Below are positions 1-11,429 of a stretch of DNA of 64,000 nt, one piece after another. Below the pieces are notes generated by a model. The model saw only the letters and a list, made by a program, of their open reading frames with translations, ran no database searches and had not been told where the DNA came from. The translations under genes and the position numbers were made by a program. The stretch is from positions 6,699,071 through 6,763,070 of the forward strand of contig NC_084893.1 of NCBI RefSeq assembly GCF_958979055.1. The letters run 5' to 3'. Each line of letters begins with the position of its first letter. Within the stretch, counting starts at the first letter, position 1. Origin of the DNA: Alnus glutinosa. Lineage: Eukaryota > Streptophyta > Magnoliopsida > Fagales > Betulaceae.

Positions 1-591
1 GCTTGTAGAGTGTTTGCCTCTCGTGTACTTTTTGTTTGCGAGGCCTTTGCTTTTTTTAATTAATGAATTATTATTCATCAAAAAGAATGTTAGAGAAGCC
101 TATCATACCGGTGTGTCGTTTATCAGTGTCTCACACTTCAAAACCAACAACTTTTATGAATTAAGATTTTTGTTAGAGGGCCAGCTAGAATTGTTAATTG
201 TTAACATAAGCATTCTTTTGCGAACATTGTTTAAATTGGCATTCATTTATGTTAGCTATAGAACAATTATTTCTTCTTGATGCCTATGTTTAAGCTTATT
301 TATGCAATATTTCATCGGTGATAAACTCCCTATTTTGTTATTTCTATAAGTTGTTTTCTTTGTGAAAATTCGTGAATAATGGGTTCATGTATACATTTCT
401 ACCCTGAAATGTGCACTCAAATTTGCTGGACATTAATTTTTGGTATATATGAATTATCTTTATTTTGTACAGACTTTCCTTTGGTTTTTTTTTCCCCTCT
501 TATTATGATTGGGCAAGTATTAGTTCACTGGGTGTTTGGCTTGTCATATTTTTGCCTTTTAATAAAATTAACTTGTGTGTGAAAGTAACAG
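1..591 (+). other. Intron of the PIRL gene (5' part outside the window)
   Basis: This is AT- and T-rich sequence without a convincing exon. It ends in a polypyrimidine stretch and an AG acceptor directly before the first recognisable leucine-rich-repeat exon at 592. Short open frames here show no repeat or known domain. It is read as intron of the gene whose last two exons follow; the upstream exons lie outside the window. Confidence 0.75.
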
Positions 592-1491
592 GTTATCCCT
601 GACTCAATAGCGGGACTAGAAAATCTTGAGGAGTTTAATGCCTCTTCTAATCTTTTGGAGTCATTTCCTGACTCGATTGGCTTGTTGCAAAAATTGAAAA
701 TTCTGAATGTCTCAGGAAACAAGCTAGCTGCCCTTCCTGACTCCATCTGTCATTGCAGGTAAATAATTAGCCAAAAAAAAAAAAGAGAGTGCCACATTCT
801 TTTTCCTGTTTTGCTTTTTTGGAATATTTAGTTCTGGCTTTTGCTATTTTTCAGATCATTGGTAGAGTTAGATGTGAGCTTCAACAGCCTGACATATTTG
901 CCTACGAACATTGGTTATGAATTAGTAAATCTACAGAAGCTTTCAATGCAATTGAACAAGATTCGTTACCTTCCCACTTCTGTATGTGAGATGAAGTCTT
1001 TGCGCTGTCTGGATGCTCACTTCAATGAACTCCATGGCCTTCCACATGCTATTGGAAGATTGACTAATATTGAAATTCTGAATCTAAGCAGTAATTTTAG
1101 TGACCTGAAGGAACTCCCTGACACCATTGGTGATTTGACCAACCTCAGGGAACTTGATCTCAGCAACAATCAAATTCATGCTCTTCCTGATACATTTGGT
1201 CGGCTTGACAATTTGACCAAACTCAACATGGACCAAAATCCTCTTGTGATCCCACCAGTGGAGGTTGTGAATGAAGGGGTTGAAGCTGTCAAACTTTTTA
1301 TGGCTAAGAGGTGGCTGGAGGTACTGGCGGAGGAAGAAAGGATGAGCATGCTTGAGATGCAAGAACAGGGACAGACTGGATGGTTGACTCGCAGCACCTC
1401 CTGGTTGAAAAGTTATGTTTCGAATGTTTCGGAATATTTGACATCTCCCAGGGGATCTCCTAGAGACCCTTATCTTGATCAGCAACTATGA
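592..1491 (+). CDS. Plant intracellular Ras-group LRR protein (PIRL), 3' part
   Basis: Two exons, 592-758 and 855-1491, joined by an intron with GT-AG borders; the split AGA codon is restored across the junction. The visible protein is a run of about nine short leucine-rich repeats of the PIRL type (LxxLxLSxNxLxxLPxxIGxL), for example the repeats with LPDSIG, LPTNIG, LPHAIG and LPDTIG. A roughly 75-residue non-repeat tail follows, ending in DPYLDQQL. PIRLs are plant cytosolic LRR proteins related to animal Ras-binding LRR proteins; Arabidopsis members act in pollen development and root growth. The tail with [15 protein letters not shown] resembles the PIRL1/PIRL3/PIRL9 branch by memory only. 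There is no transmembrane segment or kinase domain. The N-terminal exons are missing because of the window edge, not because of a break. Confidence 0.88.
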
Positions 1492-1896
1492 TGCTCGTAA
1501 ATCATTTCAATTGTTCACTTTCTTTTCCTCCAATGCGAAGCTGATGAAGATCAAAGAGATGGTTTTTAGCTGCTGCAGTCTCATACTTGCTTAATTAAAG
1601 CTTGAGAGTATTGAATATCTTATAATGTTGTTCTTTTTCCAGTCTAGTAGTTGCGGAAATGAGTATTTTTGTAGGTCAATCGATACAGCCTGCTGTGCTC
1701 CTCTTTTTGATTGCAAGTAGTTGATTGCTTATAGTTGTACATTCACTAAATCTGGTGTGATACCCTCAGCTCTTAATTACCTGACAAGAGGATTTTGGAA
1801 AATTAATTAGGGATCAAATCTTTGAGCCAAGGCCTAAAATGGTGTGGACTTGTCAATTAACTTAATAAAATGGATTTTCAACCCATTTAAGGTTGA
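1492..1896 (+). other. PIRL 3' UTR and flank
   Basis: AT-rich sequence after the PIRL stop codon with several AATAAA-like words, consistent with a 3' UTR of a few hundred bases. No other gene is seen. The exact polyadenylation site cannot be fixed by reading. Confidence 0.5.
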
Positions 1897-2004
1897 TTTT
1901 TTTTTTTTTTTACATGTCCACACAAGAGGGAAAGAGGGAATTCGAACTAATAATCTCCGTTTCATAAGGCATGATTTCCAGCTGATTGAGCTATTCTTGG
2001 GGGC
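1897..2004 (-). mobile_element. tRNA-derived SINE
   Basis: Read on the minus strand, the element opens with a tRNA-like internal promoter: an A-box-like word TAGCTCAATCAGCTGG, then a B-box-like AGTTCGAATTCC. It ends in an A tail, seen as the T run at about 1897-1911 on the plus strand. It is flanked by a perfect 7-bp direct repeat, aggttga, at 1890-1896 and 2005-2011, which fits a target-site duplication. At about 108 bp it has the usual size of a short plant SINE. Confidence 0.8.
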
Positions 2005-2011
2005 AGGTTGA

Positions 2012-2561
2012 ATTTGAAATAAGGTCAATCGGCTTAGAAATGGAATTAAAATGGCCATATTGAAAATTTTGAAAATAATGTTGAGTTACTAAAAATTTTA
2101 TCAATGGAGAGAGTTGCTAAAATTTTGATAAGATTTTCTGCTCAATAAAAGAGAATGTTGACATAATGGCCCTTCTAGTTTTGATAGTTGGACAATGTGC
2201 AAGACCCAAAATTTTTCAGCAATCTTCTAGGATTAAGTATTGAACTAAATTAGGATAAAGATGTGATTGGCTTTAAAAATTATTATTGAATTTAAGAGGA
2301 TTATTATTGATTATTAATGGACAAAAATTTAATAGTAAACTGAATTTAAAATGACTCTTGGGAGTAGGACAAAGTTGTGGTGCTTCATTAAGTATTGAAG
2401 CACGGGTAGTGATTGGGGGACCTGACCGGCCCCTTCCCCCTTTTAATAAACAAAACAATTTTATTTCAAAAGTGATATTTTTATTGCTTTATTTTTTTTC
2501 AATAAAAATGATTTATTTCTTGAAAAGAGAGAAGAGGGCCGGTCAAGGGTCCCCAATCACA
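2012..2561. other. AT-rich intergenic DNA
   Basis: No gene is visible. Short open frames on both strands lack codon structure and family motifs. Two copies of a short motif with gggaccc/ccccaatcac near 2400-2560 hint at another degraded repeat. Confidence 0.4.
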
Positions 2562-3263
2562 ATGGTGCGTTTGGGTATTGAATTTTAAGAATTAGAATTG
2601 AATTCTAATTCTATTTACAAATATCGAGGTAAAAAATTGTGTTTGGATGTTGAATTTTGAGATTGAAAAATATTATATTTTAATGATAAAAAATTATTGG
2701 AAGTTTAAAAAGTTGTATATAATGATTGGTATTTTGAAAAGTTGTGTAAAATAATAATTTAAATAATAATAATTTATTATATATTGATTATTTAATTAAA
2801 AATTAAAATTAAAATTAAAAAACAAAAAAAAATGATGCAGGGTGGCCGGGGGAGGCCGCGCGGCCACCCCCAGTGGCCGGAGAAGGCCGCGCGGCCACCC
2901 CCCGTGGTCGGGGGAGGCCGCGCGGCCACCCCCAAGGGTCGGGGGTGACCGCGCGGCCACCCCCAAGGGTCGGGGGTGACCGCGCGGCCACCCCCGCTGG
3001 CGGTTGGCAGCCACCCCTTGTGTTTTTAATTAATTTCTTTTATTTTTTTTATTTAAATTTGTATTATTTTATTATTTATATGTGGGACCCACGCGCTTTT
3101 TGGGAGACAGTTTGTCCTGCGCGTGGGGCCCAGCCATTACACAAAATGTCAGCTTAAAATTCAAACGAAATTCGGGCCAAATTCGAGTATTCGGGCGGGT
3201 GGGCGGGTTTTTTCTAAAACCCGAGTGGAATAATTATTCCACTCGGTTGCCAAACACATCATA
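2562..3263. mobile_element. Non-autonomous TIR element with a GC-rich core
   Basis: The left end reads atggtgcgtttgg; the right end, reverse-complemented, reads atgatgtgtttgg, giving an imperfect 13-bp terminal inverted repeat (11 of 13). Secondary palindromes sit inside each end. The outer parts are very AT-rich, while 2840-3015 is a GC-rich array of about 30-bp units made of GGTCGGGGG and CGCGCGGCCACCCCC blocks. Proline/arginine/glycine-rich open frames here are products of this array and not genes. No clear target duplication was found, so the superfamily (hAT-like or PIF-like) is open. Confidence 0.55.
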
Positions 3264-4640
3264 ACCATCCCTCAGCAGACTTCTATAATAAAAAATTCCA
3301 TTTAAATGAAAAGTGTCGGGCAAGGCCGACTGTTTTACCCCTGCCTATTATTACTCCTCCGGTCCTCCCTGCTGCCCTCGAAACAAAAAAAACAAGAGCA
3401 GTGATATTCCATTTAAGGACAAATTTTAATTTTTTTTGATTTAAAAAATTAAAAGAGGGTGATGTGACATCAAACAACAAATTTTGAAATTTTTTTTATT
3501 TAGAAAATGAAAAAGAGGCGATGGGGGACGGAAAACAAACCAGAGAAAACGAGAGAGGGAGAGAGCAGACCAAAGAGGGCTTGGAAGAAGATTTGTCATG
3601 GTTACAACACAAGGTATGAGCTCAAATTCCCTCTCTCTGTTTTCTCTTCTCACTGGTTTCCCTTACCCGAAAATCCCTTCACGTTTTCTTTACTTTGCTC
3701 TGTCATATTTGATTGATTGTTGAGGAAAAATTTATGGGTTAGTATGTGTTGATGATTTTCGGTTATACCCACTTAATGATTTAGCCTAAATTCCTAAAAA
3801 CTTTGAGAGCTTGGGTAGTTGGGTTATAAACGAAAATTTTCTCTACAGTGTTTGTGTTGCTTCAAATTCGGTTTTCAACGATACCCATGAGATTACAGCC
3901 CCCTTTTGGCGTACCCATTGGTTAATTTGGTTGATATTGATTCATTTTTTGGTTGATTTATGCTGGGTTTATATATATATACAGCCGATTGGGTTGTTTT
4001 CTTGGTTGTAGTTCTTTTGTTGTTTAATTTTCTGGATGTTGGCTGATTGATGAAAGGAAAATTTTGGGTGGCTTGATCGATTGTAGGAGCAGGAGGTGTT
4101 GGATTTTGTTTTTCTTTGTATTGGCCGAAATTGGAGCAAATTTGGGGTGTTTGTTTTAGATTTCAATAATTTGTTCTTGATGGGGAGTACTTGCTAAAAT
4201 TTCTGAAGGATGTCGGTTTGGCTGTTTTTTTTGGGTGCTGGCCGAACAAGTATGGATTGGGATTGTCTAATTTTGGGATTTCTATGATAATTTTTCAGGT
4301 GCTTGGCCGAGTCAGGGCCTGCGATTGATGAATTTTGAGTTGGGTAATTTCCTTTCGGACGATTGAGCTAACTTTTCAAAGAGATGTGGGTTCTTCAATT
4401 GTAAACCAAGATTCATGTGAGTGGGTTTATTGTTTTCAAGTTATATTATACCCTTTATGATAAGATGCTTACATTAGTTTCACTGTGTGATTCTTTAAGT
4501 CAAACTAATACCTATTTGGTAGTACATGATTGCAAGCTCAAAATCACAAAGGAAGTAGATTAACTTTTGTGCTGCTATGTTTGTCTGTCCAAATGGTATA
4601 TGATGATTAACATTCCATTGAAATTGACATTGGTTGCTTA
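3264..4640 (+). other. Possible orphan 5' leader exon and intron remnant
   Basis: The stretch around 3507-3614 is rich in GAGAGA/AGAGGG and is followed by a good donor (acaag|gtatgag at about 3614) and then T-rich, intron-like DNA. This resembles the first exon and intron of a plant gene. A later pyrimidine-rich AG near 4299 could be an acceptor, but no coding exon follows. It may be a non-coding transcript, a captured 5' region or a decayed gene. No function can be given. Confidence 0.3.
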
Positions 4641-4923
4641 AACTCCTTGAGAATGTTTGAAGTTAATAAAGTGTACAAATTTCATGAATAGAAATTCGGA
4701 TGGTTTATGCTTCCTGTTTGGTTGATTTTTTTTTTTTTTTTTATTTGCTGGTGCCTTTTGATAGAAAGGATAAATGGAGGAATTTGCTGGCGCCTTTGGT
4801 TTTGTAACCTTATTCTTTAAAATGGAATAGAGACCTATGGCTTTTAAATAATTAAAGTCGCAGAGGAATTTAATCCAACCTATAACTGACCTCCCAACTA
4901 TTATTGGGACCCTCATAATTTCA

Positions 4924-5115
4924 ATGGACACCAGACAAGACAATGGACATATTTACCCTGACAATGTACCTATTGACCCCTACTTTGGACAATGGACATT
5001 TTTATCTGGACCTCGGACAATGGATAAATTGACCTGGACAACACTGGACAAAGGACATATTACCTGGACATGGACAGAGGACATTTTATCTGGACATGGA
5101 CAAATGACAATTGGA
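4924..5115 (+). repeat. GGACA-rich degenerate minisatellite
   Basis: About a dozen occurrences of GGACAT, GGACAA or TGGACA are spaced roughly 9-25 bp apart, with intervening words such as TTATCTGGAC and TTACCTGGAC. The open frame across it is an artefact of the repeat: it encodes repetitive W/T/D/G text and has no family resemblance. Confidence 0.7.
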
Positions 5116-5470
5116 TTCAAGAACGTAAAATTAAGTCATAAATAAAAATGGGATTATGTGGCTCAATTAAGTATTCATGACCCTTTAACATATAGACTGG
5201 ACAGTATTGCTATTTAATTTTGTATGAGTGTTTTGATGGACTTACATGCTGTTGGAAAATTTATAAGATACGAGGTTGCTGATATTTTTTGTGAGGTGAG
5301 GCATGGTGGATTTCTCTTAAAGTTGGATGAAGTTTAGAGTTATATTTTCTGTTAAAATATTAGTGATAATAGCAATTTACAGGTTTCTAAGTGGTGTAGG
5401 GGATGTCAAGATCATATTAGTTTTATTTTTAACGTACAAGTTAGTCTTTGGATATATTAAATGCTTATCT

Positions 5471-6391
5471 TATTTGATTTGTTATGATTTGAGAATATAA
5501 TGAATGCTTGTTCTCTTTTGTAACATGTCATTGAAATCAAATTTTCGATGCTCTTCATTGAATAGTGATCGGATGTTGGAAATGATTTTAATTTGAGAAA
5601 AATTTAACATTGACAAGTTTTTTATTCATTAGGATTATTTGATTTGTTATTATTTGAGAATATAATGAATGCTTAATCTCTCTTGTAACATGTTGTTGAA
5701 ATCAAATTTTCAATTAACTCATATTCAATTTATATGCTATTTAGGTGATTAATGAATGCTCTTCATAGATTTTAAGTGTTTTGGAATGGATTTTGGTTTG
5801 AAAAAAATTATATATTAATAAGAATTTATGATTCATTATGATTTTTGGATATATCAAATGCTTACTTTGTTTGTGACGCATGACAAAATTAAGATTGCTT
5901 TATCAGCACATGACAATAGCAAAAACTATGAATCGAAGATAGAAAATGGAATTCAGGAAGAGAAAAAATAACAAATAAGGAAGAAAAACCTTAATTGCCC
6001 CAAATAAGCAAACAGAGAAATAACTCTGAAAGACTTAAAATTTAATTGATACTTCAAAACTTCATTCCAAAATAATACAGACCTGCTTTTATATATGCAA
6101 AGTTTAAGTACTTTCCAATCAGAATACTTAAAAAAAAAAGAAATAAATAAAAATACATAACCATAAACATTGAGACAAAGCAAAATATTTGTACAGAAAG
6201 TAAAACATATTATTCTAAAAATAATTTTTAAATATTTTGTATGATTCTTTTTATTCTTGTATTGATCTTAATCAAAAAATAATCTTCAAAACTTATGCCT
6301 AATTTTCTTTTGCATCAGTTTAATTTGTTATAATTCGAGAATATATTGAATGCATAATTTATCTTGTGACGCGTTATTGGATTCAAAGTAT
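5471..6391 (+). repeat. Three dispersed copies of an approximately 80-bp AT-rich repeat
   Basis: Copies at about 5471-5551, 5635-5714 and 6320-6391 share the order tttgttatgattt, gagaatataatgaatgct, ctcttgtaacatg, then ttgaaatcaaatttt. A weaker partial copy starts near 5845. The first two copies are separated by about 85 bp; the third is displaced by about 600 bp of AT-rich DNA, which may be a later insertion. No coding content was recognised. Confidence 0.55.
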
Positions 6392-7200
6392 TAACCAACC
6401 TATGCTTAATCTATTTTACTTTTGATTAGTGCTTAATTGTTTCATCTTACGATTAGGAGAGTTGATTCTCTAATATAGTCGGGTTAAATAATATCTCAAG
6501 AACATGTAAAAGAATGCTAGGTGGATTCTTGAAGCCCTATTAATTTTTCTTTTAACTATATTTTAGTCAATTTAAGCTTACTTTGCGTTTCAACCCATTG
6601 TTCCACATCTTAGTGAAAAAAAATAAAAAAATAAAAAATCAACTCATTTTATTTTTTTGTATGATAATAGAAATTTTATTTGAGTGTCTATCATTCTCTA
6701 AGGATAGACCTCGGTCTCATCGAGAATTTTATTACTTGCAATAGCCTGCACCTATAAACTTTGTTTACAGACACTGTTGAGCATGGCTCTTTATATCATC
6801 CTCCGATTAGCGGGACCAAGGATCGGGGGATGGCGGGGACCTCCCTATATGCAATATAATTCCTTTAAAAGTTGGTTCCTAGATATTTTTTAGATGTATT
6901 AAAATATATGTTAAATGTACAAATTTTAAATTTTCGTATTGTACTTTATTGCCCTGAGATTATTTGTTATTGTTTTACGTCAGTAAGTTTATGCCCCTTA
7001 TTTCCTAATTTGGGGGCGCGACATATGGAGTATCAAATGTTGGCTCCAATCTTCTTGCAGTTTTCATTACCTTAAACAAAATTGTTCTCGAATATTTAAC
7101 GGTGGCTTTTGCATTATCTCCTCACCTTCTCCCAGCATTGCGAGTTGACCGTACAAGCAGAAGCGCATTTACCAAAAATAAATAAATAAATAAAGTTTAC
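6392..7200. other. Intergenic DNA, nothing recognised
   Basis: AT-rich sequence without open frames of coding quality. A short GC-richer stretch near 6790-6845 shows no motif I can name. Confidence 0.4.
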
Positions 7201-7393
7201 ATACCCTTCAAATTACTTCATACGATTGACAATATCTTCCCAAACTTTTGAACCACCTCAGTATGATATGAGGCAGGCCATGTGATGGTTTGATGACCTT
7301 CCTTTCTTCTTCTTTGTTTTTTTTTTTTTAAAAAAATAATAATAATAAAAATTTATAGGTTATTTTTGTCTTATTGAAAAAGATGTGCCTTTT

Positions 7394-7432
<39 letters not shown>

Positions 7433-7435
7433 CTT

Positions 7436-7860
7436 TTTGCCTTGGGAGGACATTGATATTTTTTGGTAATTTGTGGGGGACATTGTCGCAATCTAAAGTT
7501 TGGGAGGACATTGTCAAACGGGAAGAAATTTTAGGTGGATGTGAACTTTTTTCACCAAAATATATATATATATATATACACATACATCTCTCGAACTATA
7601 AAGTAATTTGTAATGTCCTCCCAACTTTTAATTGAAACAATGTCTCTCCTTTCAAACTACCAAAAATTGCAATGTTATTTTGTCTCACAAAAAGACAAAT
7701 ACCTCTAAAAATTCTAAAAAATAAGATAAATATCCTTATAAGTTTGAAAAAAAAAAATTGCATTTTATTCTAATTTTTTTATAAAAATATTTTTGTCATT
7801 TTTGGTACAAATGTACATTGTAATTTTCAAGTAGTTTGGAGGGATATTGTTCTAAGAGAA
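7436..7860. mobile_element. Degraded TIR/MITE cluster
   Basis: Two arms at about 7635-7676 (acaatgtctctcc, then caaactacc) and about 7815-7855 (reverse complement acaatatccctcc, then aaactac) form an imperfect inverted repeat around an AT-rich centre. Related words (gggaggacatt, gacaatatcttcccaaac) recur at 7223-7245, 7443-7452, 7500-7512 and 7615-7625, so two related elements may be nested. A 40-plus T run at about 7392-7432 lies just outside. No protein coding. Confidence 0.5.
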
Positions 7861-8056
7861 ATGATCTTTTTACATCTCTTTTTCAAATCAACTATTAGTT
7901 CTGTAGTACTCACCCAAGAGATGTTAAGTGTAATAGGTCTCATGTTTAAATTCAAAGTTTAGAGAGAGATCGGAAATTGAAATAATTTGAATTGGATATA
8001 TGCATTTTTTTCCCAAAAAAAAAGGGGAGTTGGGTATGTACACAAGGGGAAATGCT

Positions 8057-8217
8057 AAATATCCTCTACTCATCCTTCCTTCATCACCCTTTTATAATAA
8101 AAAAATTGATTTTTATTAAAAAGTTGTCTCTGATGTCACATCAGAGACAACTTTTTAATAAAAATTAATTTTTTTATTATAAAAAGGTGATAAGGGGGAG
8201 ATGAAGGGGAGGATGTG
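8057..8217. mobile_element. Near-perfect fold-back MITE or hairpin
   Basis: An inverted repeat of roughly 80 bp per arm is centred on position 8137. The inner arms are perfect for about 30 bp (ttaaaaagttgtctctgatgt and its complement), then almost perfect through a run of A/T to cccttttataat/attataaaaagg, with weaker pairing to the outer tatcctc/gaggat ends. Size, AT-richness and fold-back form fit a MITE. An RNA of this region would be a long hairpin and a possible small-RNA source. It lies about 300 bp upstream of the small membrane-protein gene. Confidence 0.75.
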
Positions 8218-8514
8218 TAGAAAGGCTCGTGCACAAGAGATGAAATCAGAAAATATTCCTACTCCCATTTTTAACTGTCCATTACAAAAGTGTACCAGTT
8301 GTGGTTGACATTATTTGATCATACCCACTTTTCACAGCTCCTAAATTACTAAGGTCCGTACCACCTGGCCAACCTCCCCATGTGCAGCACATGGCTGTCA
8401 AATTCCTTTCAAGTTCCAATCCTCAACCATCATCTTCATCTACCATATAATAAGCAGCTTCATCTTCAGATCTTCTCCTTCTCTTCCATTTTCGTGAGAT
8501 CACCTTTGACAAAC

Positions 8515-8895
8515 ATGAACCTGCCTAGAACCAAATCAGCAACAGCAACAGCAATGTTGTTGGTCTCCCTCTTTGTAACCGTCTGTATCCTCTTGTCCTG
8601 CACTGACCGGTCAGCCCTCTACGTGGGGATGCTGCCTTTCGTGGGGGTGGCTTTGATGGCGACATTGGTGATAGTGGTGGCCCGTGCCGCCATGGTGGCA
8701 TGGATCACAGTGCTGGTGCTGCTAGCCTTTTCTGGAAAGCGTCGCCGTGTACTGGCTCAACACGGCAGGGAGATCACCGCTGATGTTGCGGTGCACTTGG
8801 TCAGGGTTGTATTCAGAGAAAGAGGCCTTGCTGCGGTGGTTTGTGCAGCAATTGTGAGCCTCATGACCATGGTTCCCATTAAAGAGGCTGAATAA
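8515..8895 (+). CDS. Small hydrophobic plant protein with three membrane segments
   Basis: A 126-residue intronless protein starting MNLPRTKSATATAMLLVSLF and ending MVPIKEAE. It has two hydrophobic stretches near residues 13-30 and 36-66 (the second long enough for two helices), then a basic stretch (SGKRRRVLAQHGREI) and a last hydrophobic segment near residues 105-120. This suggests a multi-pass membrane protein with a basic loop. I cannot name the family. An in-frame ATG at 8380 would add 45 residues, but that leader has no conserved look and a TATA-like catataataag lies inside it near 8445, so 8515 is preferred. The composition (GC-rich coding, balanced codons) differs sharply from its AT-rich surroundings and supports a real gene. 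Confidence 0.6.
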   Translation: MNLPRTKSATATAMLLVSLFVTVCILLSCTDRSALYVGMLPFVGVALMATLVIVVARAAMVAWITVLVLLAFSGKRRRVLAQHGREITADVAVHLVRVVFRERGLAAVVCAAIVSLMTMVPIKEAE

Positions 8896-8965
8896 TTTTC
8901 TCTTTTTCGTAGAGTTTTGTAAAGCGACAGTCCAATTGAGAAATGCATAACGCTGCTTGCTTCTT

Positions 8966-8997
8966 TTTTCTTTTTCTTTTTCTTTTTCTTTTCTTCT

Positions 8998-9034
<37 letters not shown>
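8966..9034. repeat. CT/T-rich low-complexity tract
   Basis: A run of TTTTTC units passes into more than 30 consecutive Ts just after the small membrane-protein gene. All lysine/arginine-rich minus-strand open frames here come from this tract and are not genes. Confidence 0.9.
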
Positions 9035-9036
<2 letters not shown>

Positions 9037-9204
9037 CAAAAAGGTCCTGCTTTTTTTGGGAATTTCTCTTTATACTCCCCACTCTTTTGAATGGGATTCT
9101 CAGTTAATCGCAAGTAACAAATGATACCTAAAATAACTTATTTGGGAAATACCCTCGCACTCTCTTCCTTTGAGGCCACTCACTCATTTTATATATATAT
9201 ATAT

Positions 9205-9900
9205 ATGTTATCTCAAATTATGCAAGACCAATAAAATATTGTCGTGTATACAAAATGTTATCTCAACTTGATAATTAATAAAATAAAAAAATGATTAGAA
9301 AATAAAAAACTATTTTTTTTAAAGAAAAGAAAAAACACAAACGAATTAAAAGCAATGCAATGGGTGGCTTTGCCATTTGTGTCACTTGGGAATGGTTAAT
9401 CCAACCGCCCATGAAAAAGGTTTTAGGGTTGGTTGGACCACTTCTTATCTTACGGGTGGTCAAGCCACTCCTAAATAAGTTTTGAGAGTGACAAAGATGG
9501 TCGTTGAACCTGCATTCCTCAATAGAATTATTGGTGTGGCTTGAACAACTCAAAAATTCTTTAAAGTCGTGGCTGGATCACCCTAAAAAATTGTTCAATT
9601 GGGTAGTCGGATTACTTCGTATGTTAAGGAATATTCCAGCCACCTTCGAAACCTCTTTCAAGGTGGCAAAACCACTTCCAAAGTGAGGGTATAACCTAAT
9701 CCCCCACCTTAGACAAAAGGGTAGTCTAGTTACTCTTTAACCCCAAATGGTAGAGAGAGGAGAACCACCCCCTCAACTACCTTCTTCTTCTTCTTTTTTT
9801 CTTTTTTCTTTTTTTTTTTTGGCTATTATTATTATGTTTTTAGTCTCAAGTTGTGGTGGCATTTTGTATACATAAAAATATTTTATTGGTTTTACATGTT
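9205..9900. mobile_element. Long-TIR MITE with a CCACCC/GGTGGT core
   Basis: The left arm at about 9221-9275 (gcaagaccaataaaatat, then gtatacaaaatg and caacttga) matches the reverse complement of 9843-9897 (gtaaaaccaataaaatat, then gtatacaaaatg and caacttga). The terminal inverted repeat is therefore around 55 bp or longer. The core (about 9360-9770) is an imperfect array of ggtggt/ggttgg and accacc words about 45 bp apart. No transposase is present. Exact ends and target duplication could not be fixed; the long TIR suggests a Mutator-type MITE. Confidence 0.65.
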
Positions 9901-11429
9901 TATATAGGCAAAAATTATGCTAGATTTTCATATGGAAAATGAACGAAAGTATCAAATTGAAAAACTTGTAAGGTATATATATATCGATTTTGTTACTTTT
10001 TAAAACTCAAATACCTTTTTAGATAAAGAGCAAGACTAAAACTATCAATTATGAATTTAACCCTACTTTTTAATCATTGCCACTTGCAACATAGCCTCAT
10101 CATATAATACGGACATGTTTTGAATTTTTCTTTCCTCATAAATAAATAAATAAAATAAAAATAAAAAAAAGAAGAGGGAGAAGAAGATTCTCAAACCATA
10201 AAAAATAAAAAATAACACTATCATCAATTATAATTAGCATTTAATTTAACTAAACAAATAGCATTGAATTGCCTTTCAATTATTGATAGAACCACATAAC
10301 CATAATAATGTATTACAATCGTTCCTTAACTTCCAATAGCTTTCAATTATTGATAAACCACAATAATCACATTGCTGATTCGAGATCATCTTTCAAGAGA
10401 AGCTAATGTTAATATGTTTTTCTTTTAAAATTTAATTAATGTGAAATTATGTTCGTTTTATGCATTAACTTTAAATATTGACTTGTTAAAAAAAAAATAT
10501 TTAAATACCTACAATAAAATATATGGATTAAGATTCCTTACAATTTCAAAAAAATTGTAAATTTTCAAATTATGAAATCTAGGCCTTTTTTAGGCATTGA
10601 AACGCTTAAAACATACCACACATTAAAAAGGTGGCATGTTACAATTGAGAATTTAGTATATTTTCATAAAGTTCGTGTTCTATATGTTGTAAAAAAAAAA
10701 TTGACCCAAAAACTGTCTTTCAGTTTTTTTTAAATAAGAGGCATATCTACAAAAGTAAAGAAAGTCTTTTTGGGAGAAAAATTCTTTTTTGTTGTCTCGA
10801 TAACATGCCACCTTTTTAAAATGTGATATTTTCTAAGCATTTTGATGCCTAACAACAACATAAATTTTGTAATATGAGAATATACAATTTTGTCAAAATT
10901 ATTGAAAATCTTAATCGAAATATATATTGTCAATTTCATTATTTTTTTTTTTTTTAGAAGTCCAAACCATAGCTAGAGATATTAAAGCATTACTAAATGC
11001 CAAAACTTTTTGCATCATCCTCCGCTCATGGTTTCTCAATGCACGGCAACACCTTAATATCTATGAAGTGACTATTTGTGTTTATGTATTAAGTTCAGAT
11101 TGTATTGGAAAATTAATATAAGATCCTATACATTAATTTTAATTTGGCTTATTTAATTAAACGGGTGATTTGACCCTTAACTATATAACCTTCAAAATTT
11201 GTATTAAATTTGAATCAGGTTCACGAGTCGTAAAAAAAATTGTCAATTTTAAATGTTACATGTCGAATTCGAGTCATATCAATGTATGAATTTAGAATTA
11301 TATAAATTAACATTAACTTGATATATTTTAATTAAATTAATCAAACTCGTCAATGTTAATTTTATATTGAATTTATAAATTTAAAAAAATAAATAAAAGA
11401 AATAATAAAAGAAAGAGTTTTATATTCAG
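9901..11429. other. AT-rich intergenic DNA
   Basis: No gene is supported. Most of it is A/T-rich with homopolymers. A short stretch at about 11008-11050 (cgctcatggtttctcaatgcac) resembles part of the repeat units downstream near 11650 and may be an outlying, eroded copy. Confidence 0.4.

Noticed and set aside
8380-8514. Upstream in-frame ATG for the small membrane protein
   Set aside because: The extra 45 residues are His/Ser/Leu text without conservation signs, and a TATA-like word lies inside; treated as leader.
8722-9113. Lysine-rich open frames after the small membrane-protein gene
   Set aside because: Products of the T/CT tract and the complement of the gene.
9186-9206. TA repeats (also 7560, 30040, 36220, 59265) as regulatory sites
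   Set aside because: Ordinary microsatellites; several are just insertion targets of MITEs.
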